This document shows, piece after piece, positions 25,032-33,027 of a DNA stretch of 35,461 nt. A program made the position numbers and the translations under genes. The first letter of the stretch is position 1. Each line of letters begins with the position of its first letter. Origin of the DNA: an uncultured Saprospiraceae bacterium (GTDB taxonomy: Bacteria; Bacteroidota; Bacteroidia; Chitinophagales; Saprospiraceae); NCBI GenBank assembly GCA_938015435.1, contig CALLPN010000034.1, positions 1 through 35,461 of the forward strand, in the 5' to 3' direction. The notes beneath the pieces are model-generated. The model saw only the letters and a program-made list of their open reading frames with translations. It had not been told where the DNA came from and ran no database searches.

Positions 25032-26654
25032 ATGAAACATCTGATTTTCCTTGTACTTAATCTAACAATAGTTGTACAGCTTGTCGCTCAAGTTAATTTT
25101 ACATCTTCGGATCTACCTATTATTATCATTAGTACAAATAATGGATCTTCGATTGTAGATGACCCTAAAGTAGAAGCAACTATTGGCATCATCTACAATG
25201 GTGAAGGAGAACGAAATAACATTACTGACGCACCTAACGAATACCAAGGAAATTGTGGTATAGAAATACGAGGTGAATCTTCACAAACATTTGCTAAAAA
25301 ATCTTATTTATTTGAAACTTGGGATGCAGATGGCAATGATATAGATACTAGCTTTTTGGGGTTTCCAAAAGAAGAAGATTTTATCCTATACGGTCCATTC
25401 TCTGACAAGACGATGATGAATAATGTACTCGCCATGCACCTCGCTAATGAGATGGGTCATTACTCCAGTAGAACTCGATTTGTAGAAATAGTAATTAATG
25501 GAAATTATCGAGGCGTCTATGTATTGATGGAAAAAATAAAACGTGATAATGATCGAGTAGATATAGCCAAACTTACAGAGCTAGATATCGAAGGAGATGA
25601 GCTCACAGGTGGGTACATCATCAGAATTGACAAAGGTAATTATGATGGATGGGTCTCGGATTATGATGCTCACAATTCATTTAATGATATCAAGTTTCAA
25701 TATTACTATCCTGATCAAAACATTGTCAAGCCAGAACAAAAAAATTATATAAAATCTTACGTTGACCACTTCGAAGATGCCGTGGCGAGCAATGATGGAT
25801 ATAACGATGATGGATTACACTATACACATTATATTAACCTAAGATCATTCGTAGACAACTTCTTACTCAATGAGTTATCCAAAGATGTAGACGCGTATAG
25901 ATTGAGTACTTATTTCCATAAAGATAAAGATAGTAAGGGTGGCAGGCTAAATGCTGGACCGTTTTGGGATTTCAATCTTTCTTTTGGAAATGCAGACTAT
26001 TGTCAGACTTCTGATCCGACAGGATTTATATATTATCAGTGTGGAGGCAATAGTCCTTTTTGGTGGAATACTTGGTTGAATGATATTACATTTTTGCCAG
26101 CGATGAGATGTAGATGGGAAGAACTTCGAGAAACAATCTTAAATGAAGAGTACTTAAATACATTTCTCGAAAACCACAAATTATTATTAGCAGAAAGTCA
26201 AAGTAGAAACTTTACACAATACCCAATACTAGGGCAATACATTTGGCCTAATCCAACATTTTTTCAAAATGCAGCAACTCATGCCATAGCAATAGATATA
26301 ATGAAAGATTGGATTAATAGTCGTGTCGCTTGGTTAGACGATAATCTTCCTGGTTTTGCTGTAGGCTGTGATAAATTTGAAGATCCAGATTTTGAAGTTA
26401 CGCTAGAAGTCTCAACGAACGACATGCCATTATTACATTCGACAACACTCTACCCTAACCCAACTTCGCAGACATTGACCATTCAAAGCTCTGATGTAAT
26501 TCATACTTTGACTATATCAGATCTACTAGGAAGACAAATGTATTTCATACAGAATCCTGACAAGACTATTGATCTTTCTCAGTTAGCTAATGGAACTTAC
26601 ATAGTAGAGTTACAAGGCGAAATTACAACGATACATAAGATTCAAAAAATATAG
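25032..26654 (+). CDS. CotH-kinase-fold secreted protein with T9SS sorting domain
   Basis: A 540-residue exported protein (in-frame ATG at 25017 would add five). The signal peptide MKHLIFLVLNLTIVVQLVAQ is followed by a beta-sandwich opening LPIIIISTN and then the CotH kinase-like domain: GIEIRGESSQTFAKKSY, NGNYRGVYVLMEKIKRDNDRV, ELSKDVDAY with Asp285/Asp287, and GPFWDFNLSFGN with the metal-site Asp313. Spore-coat CotH is an atypical protein kinase; secreted bacterial homologues are widespread and their targets mostly unknown. The last 80 residues or so, starting TTLYPNPTSQ, form a T9SS type A sorting domain. It is convergent with the Kelch gene, with 23 bases between their stops. Kinase activity outside the cell, where ATP is scarce, is uncertain. 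Confidence 0.9.
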   Translation: MKHLIFLVLNLTIVVQLVAQVNFTSSDLPIIIISTNNGSSIVDDPKVEATIGIIYNGEGERNNITDAPNEYQGNCGIEIRGESSQTFAKKSYLFETWDADGNDIDTSFLGFPKEEDFILYGPFSDKTMMNNVLAMHLANEMGHYSSRTRFVEIVINGNYRGVYVLMEKIKRDNDRVDIAKLTELDIEGDELTGGYIIRIDKGNYDGWVSDYDAHNSFNDIKFQYYYPDQNIVKPEQKNYIKSYVDHFEDAVASNDGYNDDGLHYTHYINLRSFVDNFLLNELSKDVDAYRLSTYFHKDKDSKGGRLNAGPFWDFNLSFGNADYCQTSDPTGFIYYQCGGNSPFWWNTWLNDITFLPAMRCRWEELRETILNEEYLNTFLENHKLLLAESQSRNFTQYPILGQYIWPNPTFFQNAATHAIAIDIMKDWINSRVAWLDDNLPGFAVGCDKFEDPDFEVTLEVSTNDMPLLHSTTLYPNPTSQTLTIQSSDVIHTLTISDLLGRQMYFIQNPDKTIDLSQLANGTYIVELQGEITTIHKIQKI

Positions 26655-26677
26655 ATTTTTGATTAATTGATTTCGTT

Positions 26678-28003
26678 CTATTTCACTATAACAATAGAAG
26701 CCGAAACTGTTTTTTGGGATTGTGTATCCATTAGTAATTGGTAATTGGCTGGAGTCAAATTTGAAACATCAATAGAATTAGATTTTAAAGTTCCGGACTG
26801 TACTTCTCTCCCATCTATATCTACGATTATATAAGTTACAAGTTGTTCTGGGCCATCATATCCAATCGAAATAATATCGGTTGCAGGCAAAGGAAAAAGT
26901 ACAATCCCAAGATCTTCTGCCGTATACTTGACAGCCGGTACTATCGTTTTATCAAATTCTAATTTAAAGATTTTATCCGTCACTTGTTGATCAGCCAACA
27001 TACCACCAGCGATGTATTGTATCTGTTCTGATATCTTGGCTATTCCCCTAAGATCCATAGGAATTTCCATCTCATAGACTCTTCTATCAATTAAAATATC
27101 TTCGGCAAATACTATCTCTTGATTAGCCGTGGGTACACCACCAGAACCATCATATGCTATACCATCGTAATTGTAGGTATTATTAGATCCACCAACCCAA
27201 TGTACAGCATCACATACCGACGTCGCAGCTGTTCGATAACCATTATATAGCGGAGACTCAAGAGAGATAAGAGACCACTCTACAGTACTTGGATCATTGG
27301 GATCTATAATTCCAACTCTGATGAAGTTTTGTATTGGAAAGTTACCACTAGATCGAGCTCCACCAAAGTAATAAATTTTGTCATTGACTATAGTACCAGA
27401 AGCACCAAACGAAGTATAATCATTATCATTAGGTAACAGAGATCCATTGGTCCAATTGTCAGTCATAGGATCGTAGACTTGATTAAATCTTATGTTTCCA
27501 CTGTTACTCCATCCTGTGATGACATATAATAGACTATCTCTCCATACTGCTTGTACATGATCATCGGTAGGTACTATTAGATCTGCAGCATCACTTAAGT
27601 ATTCATTATTTTGGATGTCATATCTTCTTACCTTCCGAGAAGATACTTCACTGCCGTTAGCATTGACAGTATATCCTCCTACGATATAGATGATATTCCC
27701 TATTCTACTAGCCCCTGTTGCCAAGAGCCCTTGATCTCCTGGCAAGTCAGCTATTTGCTCAGATACTCCTGTTTCTATATTGTACCTAAATGATCTGAGA
27801 TGTGTTCCTGCCGCACTTTTAGTTTGATCGATACCCGCAAATGAAAACAGGTATGGAACGCCATCTATAAATCCTTCACAGACCGCATTGTTAGCTACAG
27901 GTTCTGGAAGTGTACCTACCTCAGTTATAATTAGCTGAGCAGAAGTAATCTGACCGTTGAGCGATAAGACTAATAGAATAAAAATGATTTGAAGATTTCT
28001 CAT
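26678..28003 (-). CDS. Kelch-type beta-propeller secreted protein with probable T9SS sorting domain
   Basis: A 441-residue exported protein. The signal peptide MRNLQIIFILLVLSLNGQITSAQ is followed by about six Kelch-like repeats (residues 30-350), seen as GNIIYIVGGY, DSLLYVITGWS, NDKIYYFGGA, CDAVHWVGGS and EQIQYIAGGM with matching RYDIQNN and VYDPMTDNW strands. Such propellers bind carbohydrates or proteins and resemble the fold of sialate mutarotase NanM, but catalytic identity is not claimed. The last 80 residues or so resemble a T9SS type A domain although the usual YPNP is replaced by FPLPATD. It starts 42 bases after the HU/SPOR gene's stop on the same strand, so both may share an mRNA. 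Confidence 0.85.
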   Translation of the reverse strand: MRNLQIIFILLVLSLNGQITSAQLIITEVGTLPEPVANNAVCEGFIDGVPYLFSFAGIDQTKSAAGTHLRSFRYNIETGVSEQIADLPGDQGLLATGASRIGNIIYIVGGYTVNANGSEVSSRKVRRYDIQNNEYLSDAADLIVPTDDHVQAVWRDSLLYVITGWSNSGNIRFNQVYDPMTDNWTNGSLLPNDNDYTSFGASGTIVNDKIYYFGGARSSGNFPIQNFIRVGIIDPNDPSTVEWSLISLESPLYNGYRTAATSVCDAVHWVGGSNNTYNYDGIAYDGSGGVPTANQEIVFAEDILIDRRVYEMEIPMDLRGIAKISEQIQYIAGGMLADQQVTDKIFKLEFDKTIVPAVKYTAEDLGIVLFPLPATDIISIGYDGPEQLVTYIIVDIDGREVQSGTLKSNSIDVSNLTPANYQLLMDTQSQKTVSASIVIVK

Positions 28004-28045
28004 AATGTGAAGATAGAGAAATTGGGCTGATTAACCGATAAAGTA

Positions 28046-29080
28046 CTACTCAACAGTAATCCTAGGTACTAGATACCATGCATCTTTAGCGATGTCTTCC
28101 CTAACCTCATGTATGAAGTCTTTTAGATCTTTACTACCGCAATCAAATTTAAATCCTACTCGAGTCACATCCATCGTATCGAAGTATTCTTCATATGGAG
28201 TGTATCCTAATTGGCTGATTCTATTTGACATTTTCATAGCGTTACGAGCACTTTCGTAAGCGCCCAATATGATAACGCATTCGGTTGGGCTCTTTGAGTT
28301 AACACCACTTTTAGAGTCTTCAGATTCTGATGTTGATCCGGCATCGTTTCCTACTACTTTTTGCCCATCAACTATATCCGTACTATCAATTTGGTTTTCA
28401 ATAACTCCGTCAGCTTGTTTATTTTTATAACTCTGACATGCTTTAAAGAGAAAAGCACATGCAAGTAACAATACAACAATCCACAATAGAGGTTTTAACC
28501 AACTCCGATTATCTTCATCATTATAATTATATGTAGGTTGAGTTTCACCAGTTGTAAGTGGACTGACTAATGTAGACGAAGCTGCAGTCCTATTTGGTAC
28601 TGCCTCTGTAGATACTGCCATAGGAGCATCTTCCATATCGCCATCTTTATAAAACTGTATCGGCTTCAGTTTTACAGGCACCAATCCAAAAAACTCCGAA
28701 TTAACTTCTCCATGACTCTGTGAAAATTCGATATCTTTTCCATCCGCCTTAGAAAACTGGCCCACAGATAAAATATCAGCTTTACCATAATTCAAGAGAT
28801 TGTTGATAATGTGCTGAGCGTATTTATCTACCTTCTTCGATGCCTTGTCAAGATCTATACCTAATCGATTAGCAACGTACTGTACAAATTGATCTGTACC
28901 GTCAGTATTATCTTTAAAGAGTAACTGTTTGGAGGGAGGAAATATCTGAGATCGATCTTCAGATAGGTAGGCTGAATGGTATTTATAGAATAAAGTACCA
29001 AGACCCAAAATGGACGTATTACCATATTGCAGTAGATGATCTAAGATCAAATTGGGTATTTCTATTTTATTCTTCGCCAT
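28046..29080 (-). CDS. HU-CCDC81-like/SPOR domain membrane protein
   Basis: A 344-residue single-pass protein. Residues 1-135 form two small HU-related domains of the bacterial CCDC81 type, beginning with NLILDHLLQYGNTSILGLGTLFYKYHSAYL; one membrane helix lies at 194-215 (WLKPLLWIVVLLLACAFLF). A Ser/Asp/Asn-rich linker follows, then a C-terminal SPOR domain (about 266-344, starting TECVIILGAYES), which binds denuded glycan strands of peptidoglycan at the division site. Proteins with this order occur in Bacteroidota and are thought to link a cytoplasmic DNA- or protein-binding head to the septum; that role is inferred from the domains. It is divergent from hemL with 143 bp between. A -7 box at 29093-29100 is close to the start codon. 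Confidence 0.9.
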   Translation of the reverse strand: MAKNKIEIPNLILDHLLQYGNTSILGLGTLFYKYHSAYLSEDRSQIFPPSKQLLFKDNTDGTDQFVQYVANRLGIDLDKASKKVDKYAQHIINNLLNYGKADILSVGQFSKADGKDIEFSQSHGEVNSEFFGLVPVKLKPIQFYKDGDMEDAPMAVSTEAVPNRTAASSTLVSPLTTGETQPTYNYNDEDNRSWLKPLLWIVVLLLACAFLFKACQSYKNKQADGVIENQIDSTDIVDGQKVVGNDAGSTSESEDSKSGVNSKSPTECVIILGAYESARNAMKMSNRISQLGYTPYEEYFDTMDVTRVGFKFDCGSKDLKDFIHEVREDIAKDAWYLVPRITVE

Positions 29081-29092
29081 TCTCCGGTTTCA

Positions 29093-29100
29093 CAAATGTA
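29093..29100 (-). promoter_or_regulatory. Putative -7 promoter element for the HU/SPOR gene
   Basis: TACATTTG on the minus strand, ending 12 bases before the ATG at 29080. It fits TAnnTTTG but no -33 TTTG is visible. The resulting leader would be only a few bases long. Confidence 0.4.
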
Positions 29101-29174
29101 ATGAAGGCAGCTTAATTACTACCTTTTAGCATGATCTTTTACGCCAAACTGACGAATACAGACCTCTATATTAT

Positions 29175-29182
29175 TACTTTTG
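29175..29182 (+). promoter_or_regulatory. Putative -7 promoter element for the hemL operon
   Basis: TACTTTTG fits TAnnTTTG and lies 41 bases before the hemL ATG at 29224. No TTTG -33 box is visible at 17-23 bases upstream. Confidence 0.4.
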
Positions 29183-29223
29183 CCAATATATAAGCAATAT
29201 TCATACTAGAAATCAAAAACTGC

Positions 29224-30516
29224 ATGATTAAGAGAGATAAATCTGAGAAATTATACGAGGAAGCGAAGCAATACTTCCCTGGTGGAGTCAATAGTCCAGT
29301 AAGAGCGTTCAAATCAGTCAATGGCGCACCATTATTTATCAAGCGTGGAGAAGGCGCTTATATTATAGACGAAGATGATAATCGATTCTTAGATTTTTGC
29401 GGAAGTTGGGGACCGCTAATCCTAGGACATGCTCACCCAACCGTGATCAATGCTATATCGGAGACGATAAAGGATGGTGTGACATTCGGTACACCTACAA
29501 AGTTAGGCAATGAAATCGGAGAGCTATTCGTGGAGAACCATAGTTATGTAGATAAGATAAGATTCGTAAGTTCAGGTACAGAAGCCGTTATGAGCGCAAT
29601 CAGATTGGCTAGAGGATATACAGGAAAGGATAAGATTGTGAAATTTGAAGGTTGCTACCATGGACATGTGGATTCACTATTAGTAAAGGCGGGATCTGGA
29701 TTAATAACTTTTGGCGAAAGTACTTCGGCAGGAGTTCCCAAATCATTTGCCGAAGAGACGATTGTTCTCGATCTCAATGATGTACAAGGTGTAGAAGATA
29801 CACTTAAAGAGCACCATAAAGATATCGCAGCTATTATAGTCGAGCCTATTCCAGCCAATAATGGACTGCTATTACAAGATCAAGCATGGTTGGTGTGGTT
29901 ACGTCATTATTGTGATAAATATAAAGTACTTCTCATATTTGATGAGGTTATTTCAGGATTCAGAGTTGGTTTTGAAGGTGCAGCTCGGATGTATAGCGTT
30001 ACACCGGACATCCTAACCTTTGGTAAAATCATCGGTGGTGGAATGCCTGTAGGAGCTTATGGTGCTAGTCATGAGATCATGTCGCATATTTCACCTGAAG
30101 GGCCAGTCTATCAAGCAGGAACGCTTTCTGCCAATCCAGTTGCTATGGCTGCCGGAATTGCTACCATGAAGGAATTGCTTAAGCCAGATTTCTATGAAGA
30201 TCTCAATGATAAAACTGCCGCATTTTGTAAAACACTGACAGATCATATAGAAGCTAAAGGCTACCCTATGCATGTGGTTCAGGTTGGATCTATATTTTGG
30301 ATGGCATTTAGCGAAAAGCGAATAATCAAAGCTTCGGATATAGACCCTGCTAGTATGAAGATATTCGCTAAGTTACATGGAGAACTTCTCAATAGAAATA
30401 TCTATCTCGGACCTTCTGGTTATGAAGTTGCTTTTATCTCATCAGCACATACTCAAGATGATTTAGCTTACGCTAGTATACACATCTGTGAAGCACTAGA
30501 CAAAGTTCTCGCCTAA
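29224..30516 (+). CDS. hemL: Glutamate-1-semialdehyde 2,1-aminomutase
   Basis: A 430-residue PLP enzyme that turns glutamate 1-semialdehyde into 5-aminolevulinate, the first dedicated tetrapyrrole precursor in the C5 pathway. It starts with the typical SEKLYEEAKQYFPGGVNSPVRAF and keeps the phosphate-binding SSGTEAVMSAIRLAR, the gating-loop region GCYHGHVDSLLVKAGSG, the PLP aspartate in IFDEVISGFRVG, and the Schiff-base Lys268 in FGKIIGGGMPVGA. Length and motifs are those of a fully functional HemL. The partner gene hemA is not in the window. Its stop overlaps the next gene's ATG by one base (TAATG), which implies translational coupling with a histidine kinase. Confidence 0.98.
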   Translation: MIKRDKSEKLYEEAKQYFPGGVNSPVRAFKSVNGAPLFIKRGEGAYIIDEDDNRFLDFCGSWGPLILGHAHPTVINAISETIKDGVTFGTPTKLGNEIGELFVENHSYVDKIRFVSSGTEAVMSAIRLARGYTGKDKIVKFEGCYHGHVDSLLVKAGSGLITFGESTSAGVPKSFAEETIVLDLNDVQGVEDTLKEHHKDIAAIIVEPIPANNGLLLQDQAWLVWLRHYCDKYKVLLIFDEVISGFRVGFEGAARMYSVTPDILTFGKIIGGGMPVGAYGASHEIMSHISPEGPVYQAGTLSANPVAMAAGIATMKELLKPDFYEDLNDKTAAFCKTLTDHIEAKGYPMHVVQVGSIFWMAFSEKRIIKASDIDPASMKIFAKLHGELLNRNIYLGPSGYEVAFISSAHTQDDLAYASIHICEALDKVLA

Positions 30517-31484
30517 TGATTAGATGGCTTAGTATCGTAGTAGTGTTATATATGTTAGCGGCCCTCACTTGGTGGACAGTACTTCTACATCGTGGACAAA
30601 CTGAATTGTCCCTAGCGAAGGAGAAGATACTTCAGTTGCAATATGATCGTGTGTATGGGGTAACAGATTTCGATATAACACAACTCACAGAACTCGGCGA
30701 TATCGAAGCAGAACGTACTAGTTTCCATTATATGATACATGGAGAAGCGATAGTATTTGCTATCGCTTTGATACTTGGTATCTTTTATCTGTACAGATTA
30801 TACAAAAAAGAAATCTCCGTCGCTTCACAGCAAAAGAATTTTCTACTTTCCATTACCCATGAACTTAATAGTCCATTGACTAGTATAAAGCTGGTTTTCG
30901 AAACATTGAAACGTAGAGCATTGGGTACAGAACAGGTACAGACACTGAGCACCAATGGACTAGAAGAGACAAACAGACTAGAATCATTGGTAGATAAGCT
31001 TCTTTTCGGTGCCAAATTGGAATCCAGCTATAGTTTTCATATGGAAGAAACTGATCTTAATAGATTTTTGGATGGTATAGTATCGAGATACCAACAACAA
31101 TTTACAAATTACAGTTTTACATTAGATACTGATACTAGCATCATCAGGTCTATAGACAAAGAAGCACTCACTATTATGATGAATAATCTTATTGAGAACG
31201 CCATAAAATATAGTCCTAAGCACACGGAAATCAATATAAAACTCACAGAAAATACTGGAAAAGCAGTCATCTCTGTTGTGGATCAAGGTGTAGGAGTTAA
31301 CAAGAAAGACATGCCTCTAATATTTGATCAGTTCTATAGATCTGGTTCAGAAGAAACGAGAACGACGAAAGGAACAGGAATCGGCTTGTACATATCACAG
31401 CAGATCGCCAGAGCACACAAAAGTAAACTGAATGTAAAAGTAGGTGAGAATGGAAAAGGAAGCGAATTTTTCCTTGAACTATAA
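30516..31484 (+). CDS. Membrane sensor histidine kinase
   Basis: A 322-residue kinase. Two membrane helices (about 4-24 and 74-95) enclose a short extracytoplasmic loop of about 50 residues rich in charged residues, probably too small for a classical ligand domain. The HisKA helix has phospho-acceptor His115 in FLLSITHELNSPLTSIK. The ATPase domain shows the N box NNLIENAIKYSP, the G1 box DQGVGV, the F box FDQFYRSG and the G2 box GTGIGLYI. It should autophosphorylate and pass the phosphate to the response regulator encoded 42 bases downstream. The signal is unknown. Coupling to hemL hints at a heme- or envelope-related signal, but that is speculative. Confidence 0.95.
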   Translation: MIRWLSIVVVLYMLAALTWWTVLLHRGQTELSLAKEKILQLQYDRVYGVTDFDITQLTELGDIEAERTSFHYMIHGEAIVFAIALILGIFYLYRLYKKEISVASQQKNFLLSITHELNSPLTSIKLVFETLKRRALGTEQVQTLSTNGLEETNRLESLVDKLLFGAKLESSYSFHMEETDLNRFLDGIVSRYQQQFTNYSFTLDTDTSIIRSIDKEALTIMMNNLIENAIKYSPKHTEINIKLTENTGKAVISVVDQGVGVNKKDMPLIFDQFYRSGSEETRTTKGTGIGLYISQQIARAHKSKLNVKVGENGKGSEFFLEL

Positions 31485-31526
31485 TAGACCATAAAGCATT
31501 ATACCCATAACAACTATCCAAATCTT

Positions 31527-32222
31527 ATGAAGAGAATCCTCCTAGTAGAAGACGAAGCGCAAATCCAGAAGTTGGTAAAGATGAACCTTGAACTAGAAGG
31601 TTATGAAGTGATCGCTCAAGATGATGGACATAATGTGTTACAAACTTTAGAGTCCGAACACATCGACCTCATCATATTAGATCTTATGCTTCCTGACATA
31701 GATGGGATACAGATACTAGAGCAGGTAAGATTAAGATATAGTGATATCGCTGTACTGATAGTATCTGCGCGGGATGCATCAGCGGATCGTGTACTTGGAC
31801 TCAAGTCAGGCGCGGATGACTATCTTACTAAGCCTTTTAACCTAGAAGAGCTTATACTACGTGTAGAGCGCTTAATACAAAGAACACAGCCTATAGCCGC
31901 GATAGAAGTAGAATCCTTTTCTTTTGGGGATAACCAAATCAATTTCAGTACATACGAAGCTACTGGTCAAAACGGAAAATTTACATTGACACATAAAGAA
32001 GCATTATTATTAAAAATGCTAGTGGAGCGTAAAGATGAAGTAGTTTCTAGACAACAGATTCTTCAAAATGTCTGGGGCTATGATGTCTATCCTAGTACCC
32101 GTACTATTGATAATTTCATTCTTTCATTTAGAAAGTACTTCGAAGCTGATCAAAAGCATCCAGAATATTTCATGAGTGTGCGTGGCGTAGGATATAAATT
32201 TGTGAGTCCACCGAAGGCTTAA
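31527..32222 (+). CDS. OmpR/PhoB-type response regulator
   Basis: A 231-residue two-domain regulator. The receiver domain (1 to about 118) has the acidic pair in VEDEAQ, the phospho-acceptor Asp52 in LIILDLMLPDIDG and the conserved lysine in DDYLTKPF. The C-terminal winged helix (about 130-228) has the LTHKEALLLKMLVERKDEVVSRQQIL and TRTIDNFILSFRKYFE segments of the OmpR DNA-binding domain and ends with the usual VRGVGYKF. It is the cognate partner of the preceding kinase. Target promoters are not identifiable from the window. The next gene begins 14 bases after its stop. Confidence 0.96.
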   Translation: MKRILLVEDEAQIQKLVKMNLELEGYEVIAQDDGHNVLQTLESEHIDLIILDLMLPDIDGIQILEQVRLRYSDIAVLIVSARDASADRVLGLKSGADDYLTKPFNLEELILRVERLIQRTQPIAAIEVESFSFGDNQINFSTYEATGQNGKFTLTHKEALLLKMLVERKDEVVSRQQILQNVWGYDVYPSTRTIDNFILSFRKYFEADQKHPEYFMSVRGVGYKFVSPPKA

Positions 32223-32236
32223 CTTCTATTACTCAC

Positions 32237-32986
32237 ATGCAAAACAATGACCTTCCGTTTTTTACTCGTTTCTCCATTGAAGAATTAAGTGGCATCCCTA
32301 GTGATCTACCCAATCCATTCCAATCGGTCCCACACAAGATTGCACAATTAGCAGCTCAGGATTTACAAACGAATCTTCTTCCTCAAATTGATCACAACTT
32401 TGGTCTGTCACCTCATCAAGAAGGGCGTCCAATAGGCAAAATGTTTGGCGTGCTAGTCGTCAGAAATACTGAAGGTGAAATCGGATACTTGTCAGCATTT
32501 TCTGGCAAACTGAATGGCGGAAATCACTACGATGGATTCGTTCCTCCAGTCTATGATGGATTACAAGAAGGAGGATTCCTCAATAAGGGAATGACGGAAT
32601 TATCTATAATCGTCAGAAAGGTAAGAGCATTACAAGAGCAAAATGATCCTTCCGTAGAATCTGAACTTCAAGAATTGATAGATCAACGGGCCAATCATTC
32701 CAAATCATTACAACAGAGATTATTTCAGTCCTATCATTTCTTCAATAAAGATCAAAAAAGTAAATCGCTTTTAGAAATATTTGATGGCAAACAGCCACAA
32801 GGTGGATCTGGTGAATGTGCCGCTCCAAAGTTATTTCAGTTCGCCTTTATCAATAAACTACAACCTGTTGCCATCGCAGAATTTTGGTGGGGAGACTCTC
32901 CAAAATCTCAGCATCGAATACATCAAGAATACTATCCTGCCTGCGAAGAAAAATGCAGACCGATATTAAACTGGATGCTGAATTAG
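32237..32986 (+). CDS. Stand-alone N-terminal domain of RluA-type pseudouridine synthases (no catalytic domain)
   Basis: A 249-residue soluble protein. The GKMFGVLVVRNTEGEIGYLSAFSGKL block (68-91), FVPPVYDGL, LQQRLFQSYHFFN, GGSGECAAPKLFQFAF (189-204), EFWWGDSPKS and YYPACEEKCRPIL (232-244) are the signature of the N-terminal extension seen on a subgroup of RluA-like rRNA/tRNA pseudouridine synthases. In those enzymes the RluA catalytic domain follows directly; here the frame stops after PILNWMLN and no HRLD-type catalytic motif is present, so the protein cannot be a pseudouridine synthase by itself. Cys194, Cys236 and Cys240 with nearby His could bind a metal. It is the last gene of the hemL-kinase-regulator operon. 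Function is unknown. The family link is recalled from sequence pattern, not from a search. Confidence 0.75.
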   Translation: MQNNDLPFFTRFSIEELSGIPSDLPNPFQSVPHKIAQLAAQDLQTNLLPQIDHNFGLSPHQEGRPIGKMFGVLVVRNTEGEIGYLSAFSGKLNGGNHYDGFVPPVYDGLQEGGFLNKGMTELSIIVRKVRALQEQNDPSVESELQELIDQRANHSKSLQQRLFQSYHFFNKDQKSKSLLEIFDGKQPQGGSGECAAPKLFQFAFINKLQPVAIAEFWWGDSPKSQHRIHQEYYPACEEKCRPILNWMLN

Positions 32987-33027
32987 ACTTCTAGATATTT
33001 TAAATCCTAGATAGATCTAAACCTAAT

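Noticed and set aside
32781..32969. 62-codon open frame inside the RluA-type domain gene, suggestive of a frameshift
   Set aside because: It overlaps a frame with clear family motifs to the last codon, so it is a shadow frame. No evidence of frameshift was found.
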